64,000 nucleotides of DNA from an uncultured Gammaproteobacteria bacterium. Lineage in GTDB: Bacteria; Pseudomonadota; Gammaproteobacteria; Steroidobacterales; Foliamicaceae. The stretch is taken from positions 2,708,129-2,772,128 of the forward strand of contig OX639965.1 of NCBI GenBank assembly GCA_951828235.1. Reading direction: 5' to 3'. This document shows positions 53,324-61,156 of this stretch, piece after piece (positions within the stretch are counted from its first letter, which is position 1; every line of letters begins with the position of its first letter). Under the pieces are notes generated by a model, which was given only the letters and a program-made list of their open reading frames with translations, had not been told where the DNA came from and made no database searches. A program made the position numbers and the translations under genes.

Positions 53324-54178
53324 TCAATTTGGCATGCTACTGCTCTGGCGTTTGGAACTGAACCTCACATCGAACCAGCCAAACGAGCCGAAATCAACAC
53401 GCGCCGCAGAGGATACCAACACATCATGAATGCCGGTAGCCGCACCGGTCGAAATCAAGGTTCCTTCAGGAAGTTCAATATTTCGAGTCGCGGCAAGACC
53501 CAGTAGAAATCGCAACGCCGCCAGCGGACCGCCCGGAATGGCATTTGCCGTCGCATTACCAACAACGGCGCCGTCGATCATGACTTTCGCAGTCATTGAA
53601 TCCAGGTCTCTGGAATTCCAATCCGCTACGGCAGGCCCCAGGAGCAGTCCGGCGTTGTTACCGAAGTCGCAAACAACACAGGTCGGACCCAGTTCGTTGA
53701 TTGCAGACATGGGACTGCTGGCGATCTCCACCCCTACGTACAGCGAAGAAACCAGGTCGGTCAGATGTGCGTCAGAGTATTCCGTTTCCGATGGTTGGAC
53801 GGTGCGGCCAAGCTCCAGTACAAACTCCGCCTCTACCGCCGCGAATCCGCCTTCGTAGATCGACATGGTCCTGGTGGCGCCAGGCTCTATGCGGACAATG
53901 GAAGACTTGAATATTGGGCCGGCCAGACGCTCGTCACCCACTCGTAACCGATGGCCGGCCGGGATCATCCCGATCTTCCAACCGGCAACTGTATCCGCCC
54001 AACGCGCTATTGACGCTGCCTGAATTGCGTACGCCTCGTCCAGTGAGTCCGGAAGGGCTCCCGGAAAACCCGACAATGCCTCGGCAGCCACTCGTGCAGC
54101 CACCAGGCGCCTGGAAATCGCGTCACATTCTCGGGATAACCCGTCGATATCCGCCTTAGCGCCCAACGGGGGACTCAA
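53324..54178 (-). CDS. 2-oxopent-4-enoate hydratase-family protein
   Basis: 284 aa from a TTG at 54178; no ATG is near, and the hairpin just upstream overlaps this start. The FAH-superfamily hydratase/decarboxylase fold is clear: VAGWKIGMI, GPIFKSSIV, VEAEFVLELGRTV, YVGVEIASSPM, GLLLGPAVADW and STGAATGIHDVLV. Classic members hydrate 2-oxopent-4-enoate in aromatic breakdown. Inside a uronate operon it may act on a 2-keto-3-deoxy sugar acid instead, as other members of this fold do. That is inference. Confidence 0.85.
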   Translation of the reverse strand: MSPPLGAKADIDGLSRECDAISRRLVAARVAAEALSGFPGALPDSLDEAYAIQAASIARWADTVAGWKIGMIPAGHRLRVGDERLAGPIFKSSIVRIEPGATRTMSIYEGGFAAVEAEFVLELGRTVQPSETEYSDAHLTDLVSSLYVGVEIASSPMSAINELGPTCVVCDFGNNAGLLLGPAVADWNSRDLDSMTAKVMIDGAVVGNATANAIPGGPLAALRFLLGLAATRNIELPEGTLISTGAATGIHDVLVSSAARVDFGSFGWFDVRFSSKRQSSSMPN

Positions 54179-54210
54179 GGCAAACCCCGGAAATGATACG
54201 GGGTTTGCCT
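54178..54210 (-). promoter_or_regulatory. Perfect 12-bp hairpin at the hydratase start
   Basis: AGGCAAACCCCG / CGGGGTTTGCCT around a 9-base loop, between the TonB-receptor stop (54244) and the hydratase TTG start, which it touches. It could be an intercistronic attenuator, an RNA-stability element separating receptor from enzyme expression, or a translation block, since it would pair the GGGG sequence ahead of the start. Confidence 0.6.
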
Positions 54211-54243
54211 GCGAAGTGAGATGTCGTCATCGATGTCCCTTCG

Positions 54244-57162
54244 TCAGAAGCGGTAGATTGCACCGAAAACGATACGTCTGTCGGGGAGTCCGACGAAACA
54301 CAGCGGTCCGGTTGCGCTGACACAGTGTTGATCAATACGCTCTTCGGTGAGGTTTACAACTTCAAGGCCAACATCAAGATGGTCGTTGACCGCGTAGTTG
54401 ACGCTGGCATTCAGCTGACCTCTGTCAAGTGTGTGGACCGGGAAGCTGAACGTGCTGCTGCCGCTGGTGTTGGCCCCGCCACCGAAGTCCTGGGTGCGGA
54501 ACGATTCACGCCACGTGTAACGCGCTCTTGCGGACAGACCGTACTTCTCGTAGTACAGCGTGATGTTGTACGCATCTTCGGAGAAGTCCAGCAGTCCTCG
54601 AGGAATGCAGATACCGGAACCGAGAACCTGCGCGCCACGGCCCGACGTGCAATCCTCGATTGAACCACCGCTGAAATCCTGGTTGGTGTAGTTGAAGATG
54701 ACGCCGAAACCGGACGCCCAACCCAGACGATTTTCGAAACCGGAAAGGTCGTATTGGAGGGCAAACTCGAATCCGGACTGGGTGGTCGTTGTCGGGTCAT
54801 TGGTCCAGGTCTGGTAGTCAACACACAATCCCAGGACATTTGGGTCGCCCAATACATTCGGTATGACCGTCGGGTTCCAGATACCACCGCCCGGGCAGCT
54901 TGGATCCGTTTCACGGGCAAGACCACTGGTAGAAGTTGGATCGTTAACCAGCAGTGCGCCCTCGAAGACTTGCCCAATGATGTCCGAGCGGTCTTTTGTG
55001 AAGTAACCGAGGCTGAGCAGCGCCGACTCGGCAAAGTACCACTCGACTGCGAAATCCAGGGAATCAACTTCCTCGGGCTTGAGGTTGGGGTTGCCCTGGT
55101 CAATCGCGGAGTTTTCCTGATTGTCGGCCGCAAATGCGGTGCTTATCCTGTTGAATCCCGGACGCCTGATGTCCGAGCCATAGCCAAAACGAACAAGTAC
55201 GTCTTCGGTTGCCTCGGCGACCACATTCAATCGCGGCAGCAGGAAGTCATACTTGCCCTTTGTTGAAACCAGCGATCTGTTTCCTGCCTCGTCCTCAAAG
55301 CCATACGCCACTGAATCCACTTCCGTCTCGACATAGCGCACGCCTACGTTGCCGCGGAAGATACCGGCCTCGAAATTCGCTTGTGCATACAAAGCCGTGG
55401 TCTCTTCAGTTACGTCATAGAACTGGTTCCGATCGGATACAAGGTTCAGGATATCCGGGCTGGCCGTATCGTGTGCGATAACCGCGTCTTGCAGAATTGC
55501 CAGCGTACCGTCCGGGTCGGAAAAGGCACGATCCGGATCGACGAGCAGGAAATCCCGAATGAACAACGATCTGCCGTCGCCCTTATCAAAGTTATCGGGA
55601 CCGGGCACAAGCAGCTGTGAGAACAGGGCGCCGTTCGGGCTGTCCACCATCCGGCTGAAGCCCCCAATCCGGTCTTCAATATCATTGAAACGACTTGAGG
55701 ACTCACCGTAGCGGAAACCAAAGTCGAGTGTGGTAAAGCCGCCCCAATCCGTGTCCCACGCAAAGTCCATGCGGAATGCGTCTTCTTCGTTTTCGGTTGT
55801 ATTGCGGCCAACAATCACCTGGTCCAGAACAACATTGGCCGGGTTCAACAGATCAGCCGGCGCCGGTGCAAAGGGTGAATCGAAATTGACGCCCCACGCC
55901 AACGTTCCGCCGGACAGATCATAGATGAACGGCACGCAGTTATCGTTGCTGCTCGCATCGAGAGGACAGTTCGGGTTGATGAAGTTCAGCGTCGTGCTCA
56001 GGTTGGGGTTGGACGTATCCGACGCTGTCGTCGCGTACTCGGCGCTTACGGACCATTTTTCGCCGTACCAGTCACCACCGAGCGCAATGACCTGACTGTC
56101 GGTGACACGAGAACCGGTATCGCTTGAGAAACGCAGGTTGGGATCGTCATCATCGTTGGCCAGGTCCGGCTCGAGTGTGCCCTGAAGTGCCGCCGGGAAC
56201 CTGCCGGGACCGACACCGAAATCAACCGTTTCATAGGCGGTAGGGACGCTGATGTTTCTCAGCGTGCTGACGCCGGATGCCTGAAGCCGGTAACTGTCCT
56301 GGCTTCGCTCCTGATCATTGACAATGACATCGAGATGAAAATTCAGGCTGTCACTGGGCGCCCACTCGAAGGTTGACGCGAGATTGACGGTCTCGTAGTC
56401 GTAATTTTCCTGCTCCTGAACCAGGAACTGGATACCGAGAAATTCAGCCGGATCGACGGCGCCCGCCGGCGAAACACGGTTGTCGCGGTCGGTACGAGGA
56501 CGAAATGACACCGATTCCTGCTCGGTAAAGCTGCCGCTGATCACAAAACCGATTTCGCCCGCATCCGTCGACCATGAGTCACCAAATGCGCCGGAGAATC
56601 TTGGCGTCATGCTTTCGGAGCTCAGGCTGCTGTCCTCGTACTGGACCCTTACCGCGGCCAATGTCTCCCGCAGATCAAGCGGGCGTATCGTTTTCAGGTT
56701 GATGGTGCCGCCAACAGAGCCTTCGATGGTCCTGGCATCAGGCGACTTGGTTACTTCGACCGCCGAGATAATCGCCGGATTGACATCTTCGAAATTGATG
56801 CCGCTCCGGCCGGAACCCGAATTCACGGTGGAAACACCATTGAATTCGACCCGGTTTGAATTGGTGCCGCGGATCTGAACGCCGGTGCCGACGCCGGCCG
56901 TCCGGGTAATCTGGACACCGGTAATATTTTCAAGAACTTCCGCGAGGTTTTGATCGGGCAGCTTGCCGATATCCTCCGCAATAACGACTTCGACCAGTTG
57001 GTCCGAGTCTCGTTTTTGATCCACGGCAGCAGCCAGGGACCCGCGGATACCCGTGACGACAATCTCCTCCAGAGGTTCGTCGTCCTGCGCGATGGCCGCA
57101 GACGAAAAGACCAGCGCCATCGCGGCTGGCGCGAGCGCAAGAATACTATGTTGATATTTCAC
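54244..57162 (-). CDS. TonB-dependent receptor, carbohydrate-uptake type
   Basis: 972 aa: signal peptide to AIA-QDD (about 25), TonB box EPLEEIVVTGIRGSL, plug about 45-170 (IGKLPDQNLAEVLENITGVQITR, SAVEVTKSPDARTIEGSVGGTINLKT), then a barrel ending RRIVFGAIYRF. The IRGSLAAAVDQKR start is that of the Caulobacter/Xanthomonas-type receptors (TIGR01782) that import oligosaccharides. First gene of the minus-strand uronate operon, so the likely ligand is an oligouronide. Energised by TonB/ExbBD. Confidence 0.92.
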   Translation of the reverse strand: MKYQHSILALAPAAMALVFSSAAIAQDDEPLEEIVVTGIRGSLAAAVDQKRDSDQLVEVVIAEDIGKLPDQNLAEVLENITGVQITRTAGVGTGVQIRGTNSNRVEFNGVSTVNSGSGRSGINFEDVNPAIISAVEVTKSPDARTIEGSVGGTINLKTIRPLDLRETLAAVRVQYEDSSLSSESMTPRFSGAFGDSWSTDAGEIGFVISGSFTEQESVSFRPRTDRDNRVSPAGAVDPAEFLGIQFLVQEQENYDYETVNLASTFEWAPSDSLNFHLDVIVNDQERSQDSYRLQASGVSTLRNISVPTAYETVDFGVGPGRFPAALQGTLEPDLANDDDDPNLRFSSDTGSRVTDSQVIALGGDWYGEKWSVSAEYATTASDTSNPNLSTTLNFINPNCPLDASSNDNCVPFIYDLSGGTLAWGVNFDSPFAPAPADLLNPANVVLDQVIVGRNTTENEEDAFRMDFAWDTDWGGFTTLDFGFRYGESSSRFNDIEDRIGGFSRMVDSPNGALFSQLLVPGPDNFDKGDGRSLFIRDFLLVDPDRAFSDPDGTLAILQDAVIAHDTASPDILNLVSDRNQFYDVTEETTALYAQANFEAGIFRGNVGVRYVETEVDSVAYGFEDEAGNRSLVSTKGKYDFLLPRLNVVAEATEDVLVRFGYGSDIRRPGFNRISTAFAADNQENSAIDQGNPNLKPEEVDSLDFAVEWYFAESALLSLGYFTKDRSDIIGQVFEGALLVNDPTSTSGLARETDPSCPGGGIWNPTVIPNVLGDPNVLGLCVDYQTWTNDPTTTTQSGFEFALQYDLSGFENRLGWASGFGVIFNYTNQDFSGGSIEDCTSGRGAQVLGSGICIPRGLLDFSEDAYNITLYYEKYGLSARARYTWRESFRTQDFGGGANTSGSSTFSFPVHTLDRGQLNASVNYAVNDHLDVGLEVVNLTEERIDQHCVSATGPLCFVGLPDRRIVFGAIYRF

Positions 57163-57221
57163 TGGATTGCTCCCCGGTAAGCATTTTCATCCCGTAACGG
57201 ATGATCTGATTCGGTCGATGT

Positions 57222-57249
57222 AGGGTACACAATTTTCTACCGGTGTCAA
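57222..57249 (-). promoter_or_regulatory. Probable receptor-operon promoter
   Basis: On the minus strand TTGACA (57244-57249), 16-base spacer, TACCCT (57222-57227), about 60 bases before the receptor ATG. Perfect -35, weak -10. Confidence 0.5.
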
Positions 57250-57268
57250 TAGGGTCCATATTCACGGC

Positions 57269-57286
57269 TTGTTTATTTGTAAACAA
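57269..57286. promoter_or_regulatory. LacI-type operator
   Basis: Perfect palindrome TTGTTTA-N4-TAAACAA. It lies 19 bases upstream of the receptor -35 and 7 bases upstream of the lyase -35, in the only shared regulatory region of the locus. The LacI-family gene in the operon is the likely binder. Confidence 0.7.
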
Positions 57287-57293
57287 TTGATGT

Positions 57294-57322
57294 TTGCCAC
57301 ACGGATTCCGTCTTGGTAATAT
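57294..57322 (+). promoter_or_regulatory. Probable promoter of the beta-helix protein operon
   Basis: TTGCCA (57294-57299), 17-base spacer, TAATAT (57317-57322) with an upstream TGG (57314-57316) giving an extended -10. The start codon is 54 bases further on. Confidence 0.55.
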
Positions 57323-57376
57323 TGTCCCGGTGCAGGCACCAACAACGCCCCCAAGCAATATTACGGTATTAACTAG

Positions 57377-59062
57377 ATGATATATAGGAGCTTATTGTCA
57401 ACGCTGGGTTTGATAATCCTGTTTTCCTGTCCGCCGGTCCTTGTTGCGGGTCAATCGAGGGGCAAGCTTCCCGCCTTATTGTCCCAGGAGACAATTGGCC
57501 GGGACAATTACCTGCCGGATTTTTCTTTTGCGGGCTACGGGAATGGCCTGCCCGCGATACCGGAGGCATCGGGTACCCTGGTCAGGGTTGATGATTTCGG
57601 TGCCGCCGCCAACGACGGAATAGACGACACAAAAGCGGTTCTGGCTGCGATATCACATGCTCATGACATAGCCGGTCCCGTGATCGTCCGGTTCTCGGCA
57701 GGACGATACATCGTCTCGGAAATACTGAGAATAGAACGGTCGGATTTTGTCCTGCAGGGCGCGGGCTCAGGCTCGGGCGGTACCCTCCTTCACTTCCCGC
57801 GACCCCTGAACCAGGTCGACAGAAGTACGTCACTGGATGAACTCAGACGATACCTGGTGCAGCTCGACAAACGCCAGGTAGAGCCGGACAGGAACCTTGA
57901 CGACTATTTCTCCGAGTATTCATGGAGCGGTGGATTCATCTGGATTCAGAAGCCGGGCGTTAGGCCGGCTCCCTACCTGGTTGAATATGACCCGGAGATT
58001 GAAAAACTGGCGGACATTGAGGCTGGAGCAAGAGGCGCCCGAACGATCGTGCTTTCCTCGACAGCCGATATTGACGCCGGCGACATCATCCAGTTGCAGT
58101 GGATCAACCGCACGGGACCGGAGGCCGGAATCATCAAATCACTCTACGAGACAGAATATGAAAGCGCGGGCTCTCATCATTGGTCGTTTCCGGAGCGGCC
58201 CCTTGTTCGCCAGACATCCCGGGTGCTATCTGTCGACGGCCGCAACGTGCAGCTGGCCGACCCGCTGCTGCATGATGCGCATGAAACGATTCCTGCACAG
58301 ATTGCCGCCTGGGATGGCTTGCAGCAGATTGGGATCGAAGACCTCTGGCTCGAGTTTCCCGATTCTCCGTTCTTCGGCCACCACATGGAGCGCGGCTATA
58401 ACGGTATCTACTTCACAAGCTCGTTCGATTCCTGGGCGAGAAACATTCGCATTACCAACGCCGATAGCGGCATCCTGAGCTACAACAGCGCCAACCTGAC
58501 GTTCAAGGACGTGATTACCGATGGCGTCCGGCGCGCTCACTACTCCGTACATATGGGCAACGTTCATAACGTTCTGGCGGACAACATTGCGGTCATGAAT
58601 CCGGTTCTGCATTCGTTGTCCTTTAACACCCAATCAACGAAATGCGTCTTCAGGAACGCCGAGGTTTTCGTCGACCCGACACTCGACCAGCATGCCGGCG
58701 CGAATCATCAAAACCTGTTCGACAACGTAACCCTGCACATGCAGGCAGTCCCAGGCAGCGAGGGACCGGTCGTTCCGGTGTTTGACGGAAGCGGCGCCGG
58801 CTACTGGCAGCCCGGTCATGGCGGATTCAATACCACCTGGAATCTGCGCGTGCTGGTTACGGGTGGCGCATACGCAGATGAAGTCGTAACGGTGCAGGGC
58901 CTCGATGAAGGACCGATGGCCCGAATAGTCGGCCTGCACGGCAACCGGGAATTCAAACTGGACTACCGGCCCACGCCGTATGTCGAAATGCTCAACGAAC
59001 GGCTTGAATCGATCCCCTCACTCTATGAGTACCAAAGACATCAGCGCCTGAACGACGATTAG
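57377..59062 (+). CDS. Secreted pectate-lyase-superfamily beta-helix protein
   Basis: 561 aa: signal peptide 1-25 (LSTLGLIILFSCPPVLVAGQ), then a Pectate_lyase_3-type start (VRVDDFGAAANDGIDDTKAVLAAISHA, about 70-96) and right-handed beta-helix repeats over about 105-470 (FVLQGAGSGSGGTLLHF, IGIEDLWLEF, NGIYFTSSFDSWARNIRI, NLTFKDVITDG). An insertion at about 150-210 is rich in charged and aromatic residues. Substrate and chemistry (lyase or hydrolase) cannot be read from motifs; the kduI context favours polyuronate cleavage. Probably periplasmic or surface. The Nramp-like gene follows after 3 bases. Confidence 0.8.
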   Translation: MIYRSLLSTLGLIILFSCPPVLVAGQSRGKLPALLSQETIGRDNYLPDFSFAGYGNGLPAIPEASGTLVRVDDFGAAANDGIDDTKAVLAAISHAHDIAGPVIVRFSAGRYIVSEILRIERSDFVLQGAGSGSGGTLLHFPRPLNQVDRSTSLDELRRYLVQLDKRQVEPDRNLDDYFSEYSWSGGFIWIQKPGVRPAPYLVEYDPEIEKLADIEAGARGARTIVLSSTADIDAGDIIQLQWINRTGPEAGIIKSLYETEYESAGSHHWSFPERPLVRQTSRVLSVDGRNVQLADPLLHDAHETIPAQIAAWDGLQQIGIEDLWLEFPDSPFFGHHMERGYNGIYFTSSFDSWARNIRITNADSGILSYNSANLTFKDVITDGVRRAHYSVHMGNVHNVLADNIAVMNPVLHSLSFNTQSTKCVFRNAEVFVDPTLDQHAGANHQNLFDNVTLHMQAVPGSEGPVVPVFDGSGAGYWQPGHGGFNTTWNLRVLVTGGAYADEVVTVQGLDEGPMARIVGLHGNREFKLDYRPTPYVEMLNERLESIPSLYEYQRHQRLNDD

Positions 59063-59065
59063 CTG

Positions 59066-60310
59066 ATGCCCACGAAAAGGCTCGCCAGGGCCCTCGCATT
59101 ATTTCTGCCCGGAATCTTCCTTCTGGGATTCAACATCGGCACGGGCAGTGTTACCGCCATGGCCAAGGCGGGGGCGGAATATGGCATGACGCTTCTGTGG
59201 ACCATTGTTGCGTCCTGCCTGTGCACCTTCTTCATGATCAATCTTTATGGCCGCTATACACTGGTTTCCGGCGAGACCGCCCTTGAAGCCTTTCGGAAAC
59301 ACATCCATCCGCTGGTCGGCGTTTTCTTTATTGTCGCCCTGACTGCCGGCGTCTGCGGCAGCGTGATGGGGGTGATGGGCATTGTCGCGGATATCTGCCA
59401 TGAGTGGTCGAAGTCCGTGGTCGCAGGCGGTCTTCCGCCAATCTACTTTGCGGCCACCTTTATCGCCCTGGTCTACTTCATATTCTGGAACGGCAAGACG
59501 CGGTTCTTTGAACGGAGCCTGGCCGTGATCGTTGCCGTCATGTCCGCCTGTTTCCTGCTCAATTTCTTCATCATGATGCCCCCGCCCGTTAACATCATGA
59601 AAGGGTTGATTCCAAACATTCCTCAGGCAGCCATCGAATCGGGACAGGGTCCGCTCCTGGTGATTGCATCGATGGTGGGGACCACCGTGTTTTCCGGACT
59701 GTTCATCATTCGCACTACGCTGGTCAAGGAAGCGGGCTGGTCGCTGAAGGACTACAGAAAACAGAGAAATGATGCCGCCGTTTCGGTGACACTGATGTTT
59801 GTCATCAGCGCAGCCATCATGGCGGCGGCCGCCGGCGCCTTGCATGCGGAGGGAGTGGTGCTGTCTCAGGCCTCTCAAATGATCGAACTGCTGGAGCCAC
59901 TTGCAGGACCCTTGGCCGTTTCGATATTCGTGCTGGGTCTCGTTGCGGCAGGGGTATCGTCCCAGTTCCCCAACGTGCTGATGCTGCCCTGGTTGTTGTG
60001 TGACTATACGGGCACGGAGCGCGACATGACTCTGGGCAAGTATCGGGTAATGGTGTTCCTGATTTCCCTGCTGGGTCTGACAGTACCTCTTTTCGAAGCC
60101 AGGCCGGTGTTCGTGATGATTGTTTCGCAGGCCTTCAATGCCGTCATCCTGCCCATTACGGTCGCCTGTATCTTTTATCTCGGCAACCGAAGGGACCTGA
60201 TGGGAGTGCACCGGAACACCTGGATCGCCAACGGCGTTCTTGGAGCGATTTTTCTGTTCTCCGTCTTCACGTCCGTTGTCGGCATCAGGGGCGCCTTGCA
60301 ATTGATATGA
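59066..60310 (+). CDS. Nramp-fold transporter lacking the metal-site motif
   Basis: 414 aa, about 11 transmembrane helices of the Nramp/LeuT fold. Helix 1 reads LPGIFLLGFNIGTGSVTAMAKAGAEYG (in two parts at 14-40); the family metal ligands DPGN are replaced around residues 23-28 by N-I-G-T-G-S. Helix 6 (about 196-216) reads VGTTVFSGLFI where metal transporters have MPH. It therefore probably does not carry Mn or Fe. Placed 3 bases after a secreted beta-helix protein and in the kduI locus, it may import uronates or oligouronides; this is inference from position. Confidence 0.8.
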   Translation: MPTKRLARALALFLPGIFLLGFNIGTGSVTAMAKAGAEYGMTLLWTIVASCLCTFFMINLYGRYTLVSGETALEAFRKHIHPLVGVFFIVALTAGVCGSVMGVMGIVADICHEWSKSVVAGGLPPIYFAATFIALVYFIFWNGKTRFFERSLAVIVAVMSACFLLNFFIMMPPPVNIMKGLIPNIPQAAIESGQGPLLVIASMVGTTVFSGLFIIRTTLVKEAGWSLKDYRKQRNDAAVSVTLMFVISAAIMAAAAGALHAEGVVLSQASQMIELLEPLAGPLAVSIFVLGLVAAGVSSQFPNVLMLPWLLCDYTGTERDMTLGKYRVMVFLISLLGLTVPLFEARPVFVMIVSQAFNAVILPITVACIFYLGNRRDLMGVHRNTWIANGVLGAIFLFSVFTSVVGIRGALQLI

Positions 60311-60361
60311 CAGGCCGGGCAATCAATCGCTGCGGCGTATCGCTGCAGCCGGCGAACGCCC

Positions 60362-60367
60362 TATAAT
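60362..60367 (+). promoter_or_regulatory. Perfect TATAAT -10 before ABC exporter operon
   Basis: TATAAT 26 bases before the TTG start of the ATPase gene. No convincing -35 at 16-18 bases. Confidence 0.5.
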
Positions 60368-60393
60368 CGGGAAACCGTCGGGGAAATAGCGCT

Positions 60394-61131
60394 TTGCTGC
60401 AAGCTACCAATCTTACGAAGAGCTACGGCGACATCGAAGCCCTCAAGGGTCTGGACATGACCGTGGAAGGCGGCGACATCTATTGCCTGCTCGGCGCCAA
60501 CGGCGCGGGCAAGACCACCACCATCAGCCTCTTCCTCAACTTCATCGAGCCCGACGGCGGAACCGCTTCCGTGTGCGGCCTGGACGTGACCCGGGAGCCG
60601 CTGGAAACCAAGAAATTGCTCGCCTACATTCCCGAGCAGGTGATGCTGTACGGCAATCTGACCGCGTTGGAAAACCTGCGTTATTTCGCGCAACTGGGCG
60701 GACATGACTATTCTCAGGAGGAATATCGCGAGTTTCTGCACCGGGTCGGGCTGCAATCCGAAGCGATGGATCGGCGAGTGAAGACTTATTCGAAGGGCAT
60801 GCGCCAGAAAGTAGGCGTGGCGATCGCCCTTGCCAAGCAGGCCAGGGCGCTGCTCCTGGACGAACCGACCGCGGGACTGGATCCCAAGGCCAGCAACGAG
60901 TTCTCCGAATTGTTGCTGAAGCTCAAGGCCGATGGCGCCGCAATCCTGATGGCCACGCATGACCTGTTCCGCGCCAAGGAAACAGGGACACGTATCGGAA
61001 TCATGAGAGAGGGACGTCTGGTCGATGAACTGAGCACCGACGAGGTTTCTCACGCCGACGTTGAGAAAATCTATCTCCAGCACATGCACGCCGGCGGACA
61101 TTATGCGCAGGAGGGCGCCGGTTCGGCCTAG
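60394..61131 (+). CDS. ABC transporter ATP-binding protein
   Basis: 245 aa from TTG 60394 (GGGG 9 bases upstream). Walker A GANGAGKTTT, signature-like YSKGMRQK, Walker B ALLLDEPTAGLD, H-loop MATHD. It resembles the ATPases of ABC-2 exporters (CcmA/NatA type) and drives the two permeases that follow. Its 3' end is 25 bases before the first permease. Exported substrate unknown. Confidence 0.93.
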   Translation: MLQATNLTKSYGDIEALKGLDMTVEGGDIYCLLGANGAGKTTTISLFLNFIEPDGGTASVCGLDVTREPLETKKLLAYIPEQVMLYGNLTALENLRYFAQLGGHDYSQEEYREFLHRVGLQSEAMDRRVKTYSKGMRQKVGVAIALAKQARALLLDEPTAGLDPKASNEFSELLLKLKADGAAILMATHDLFRAKETGTRIGIMREGRLVDELSTDEVSHADVEKIYLQHMHAGGHYAQEGAGSA

Positions 61132-61156
61132 GGCCTGCAAAAAAGAGGAAAAGCTT

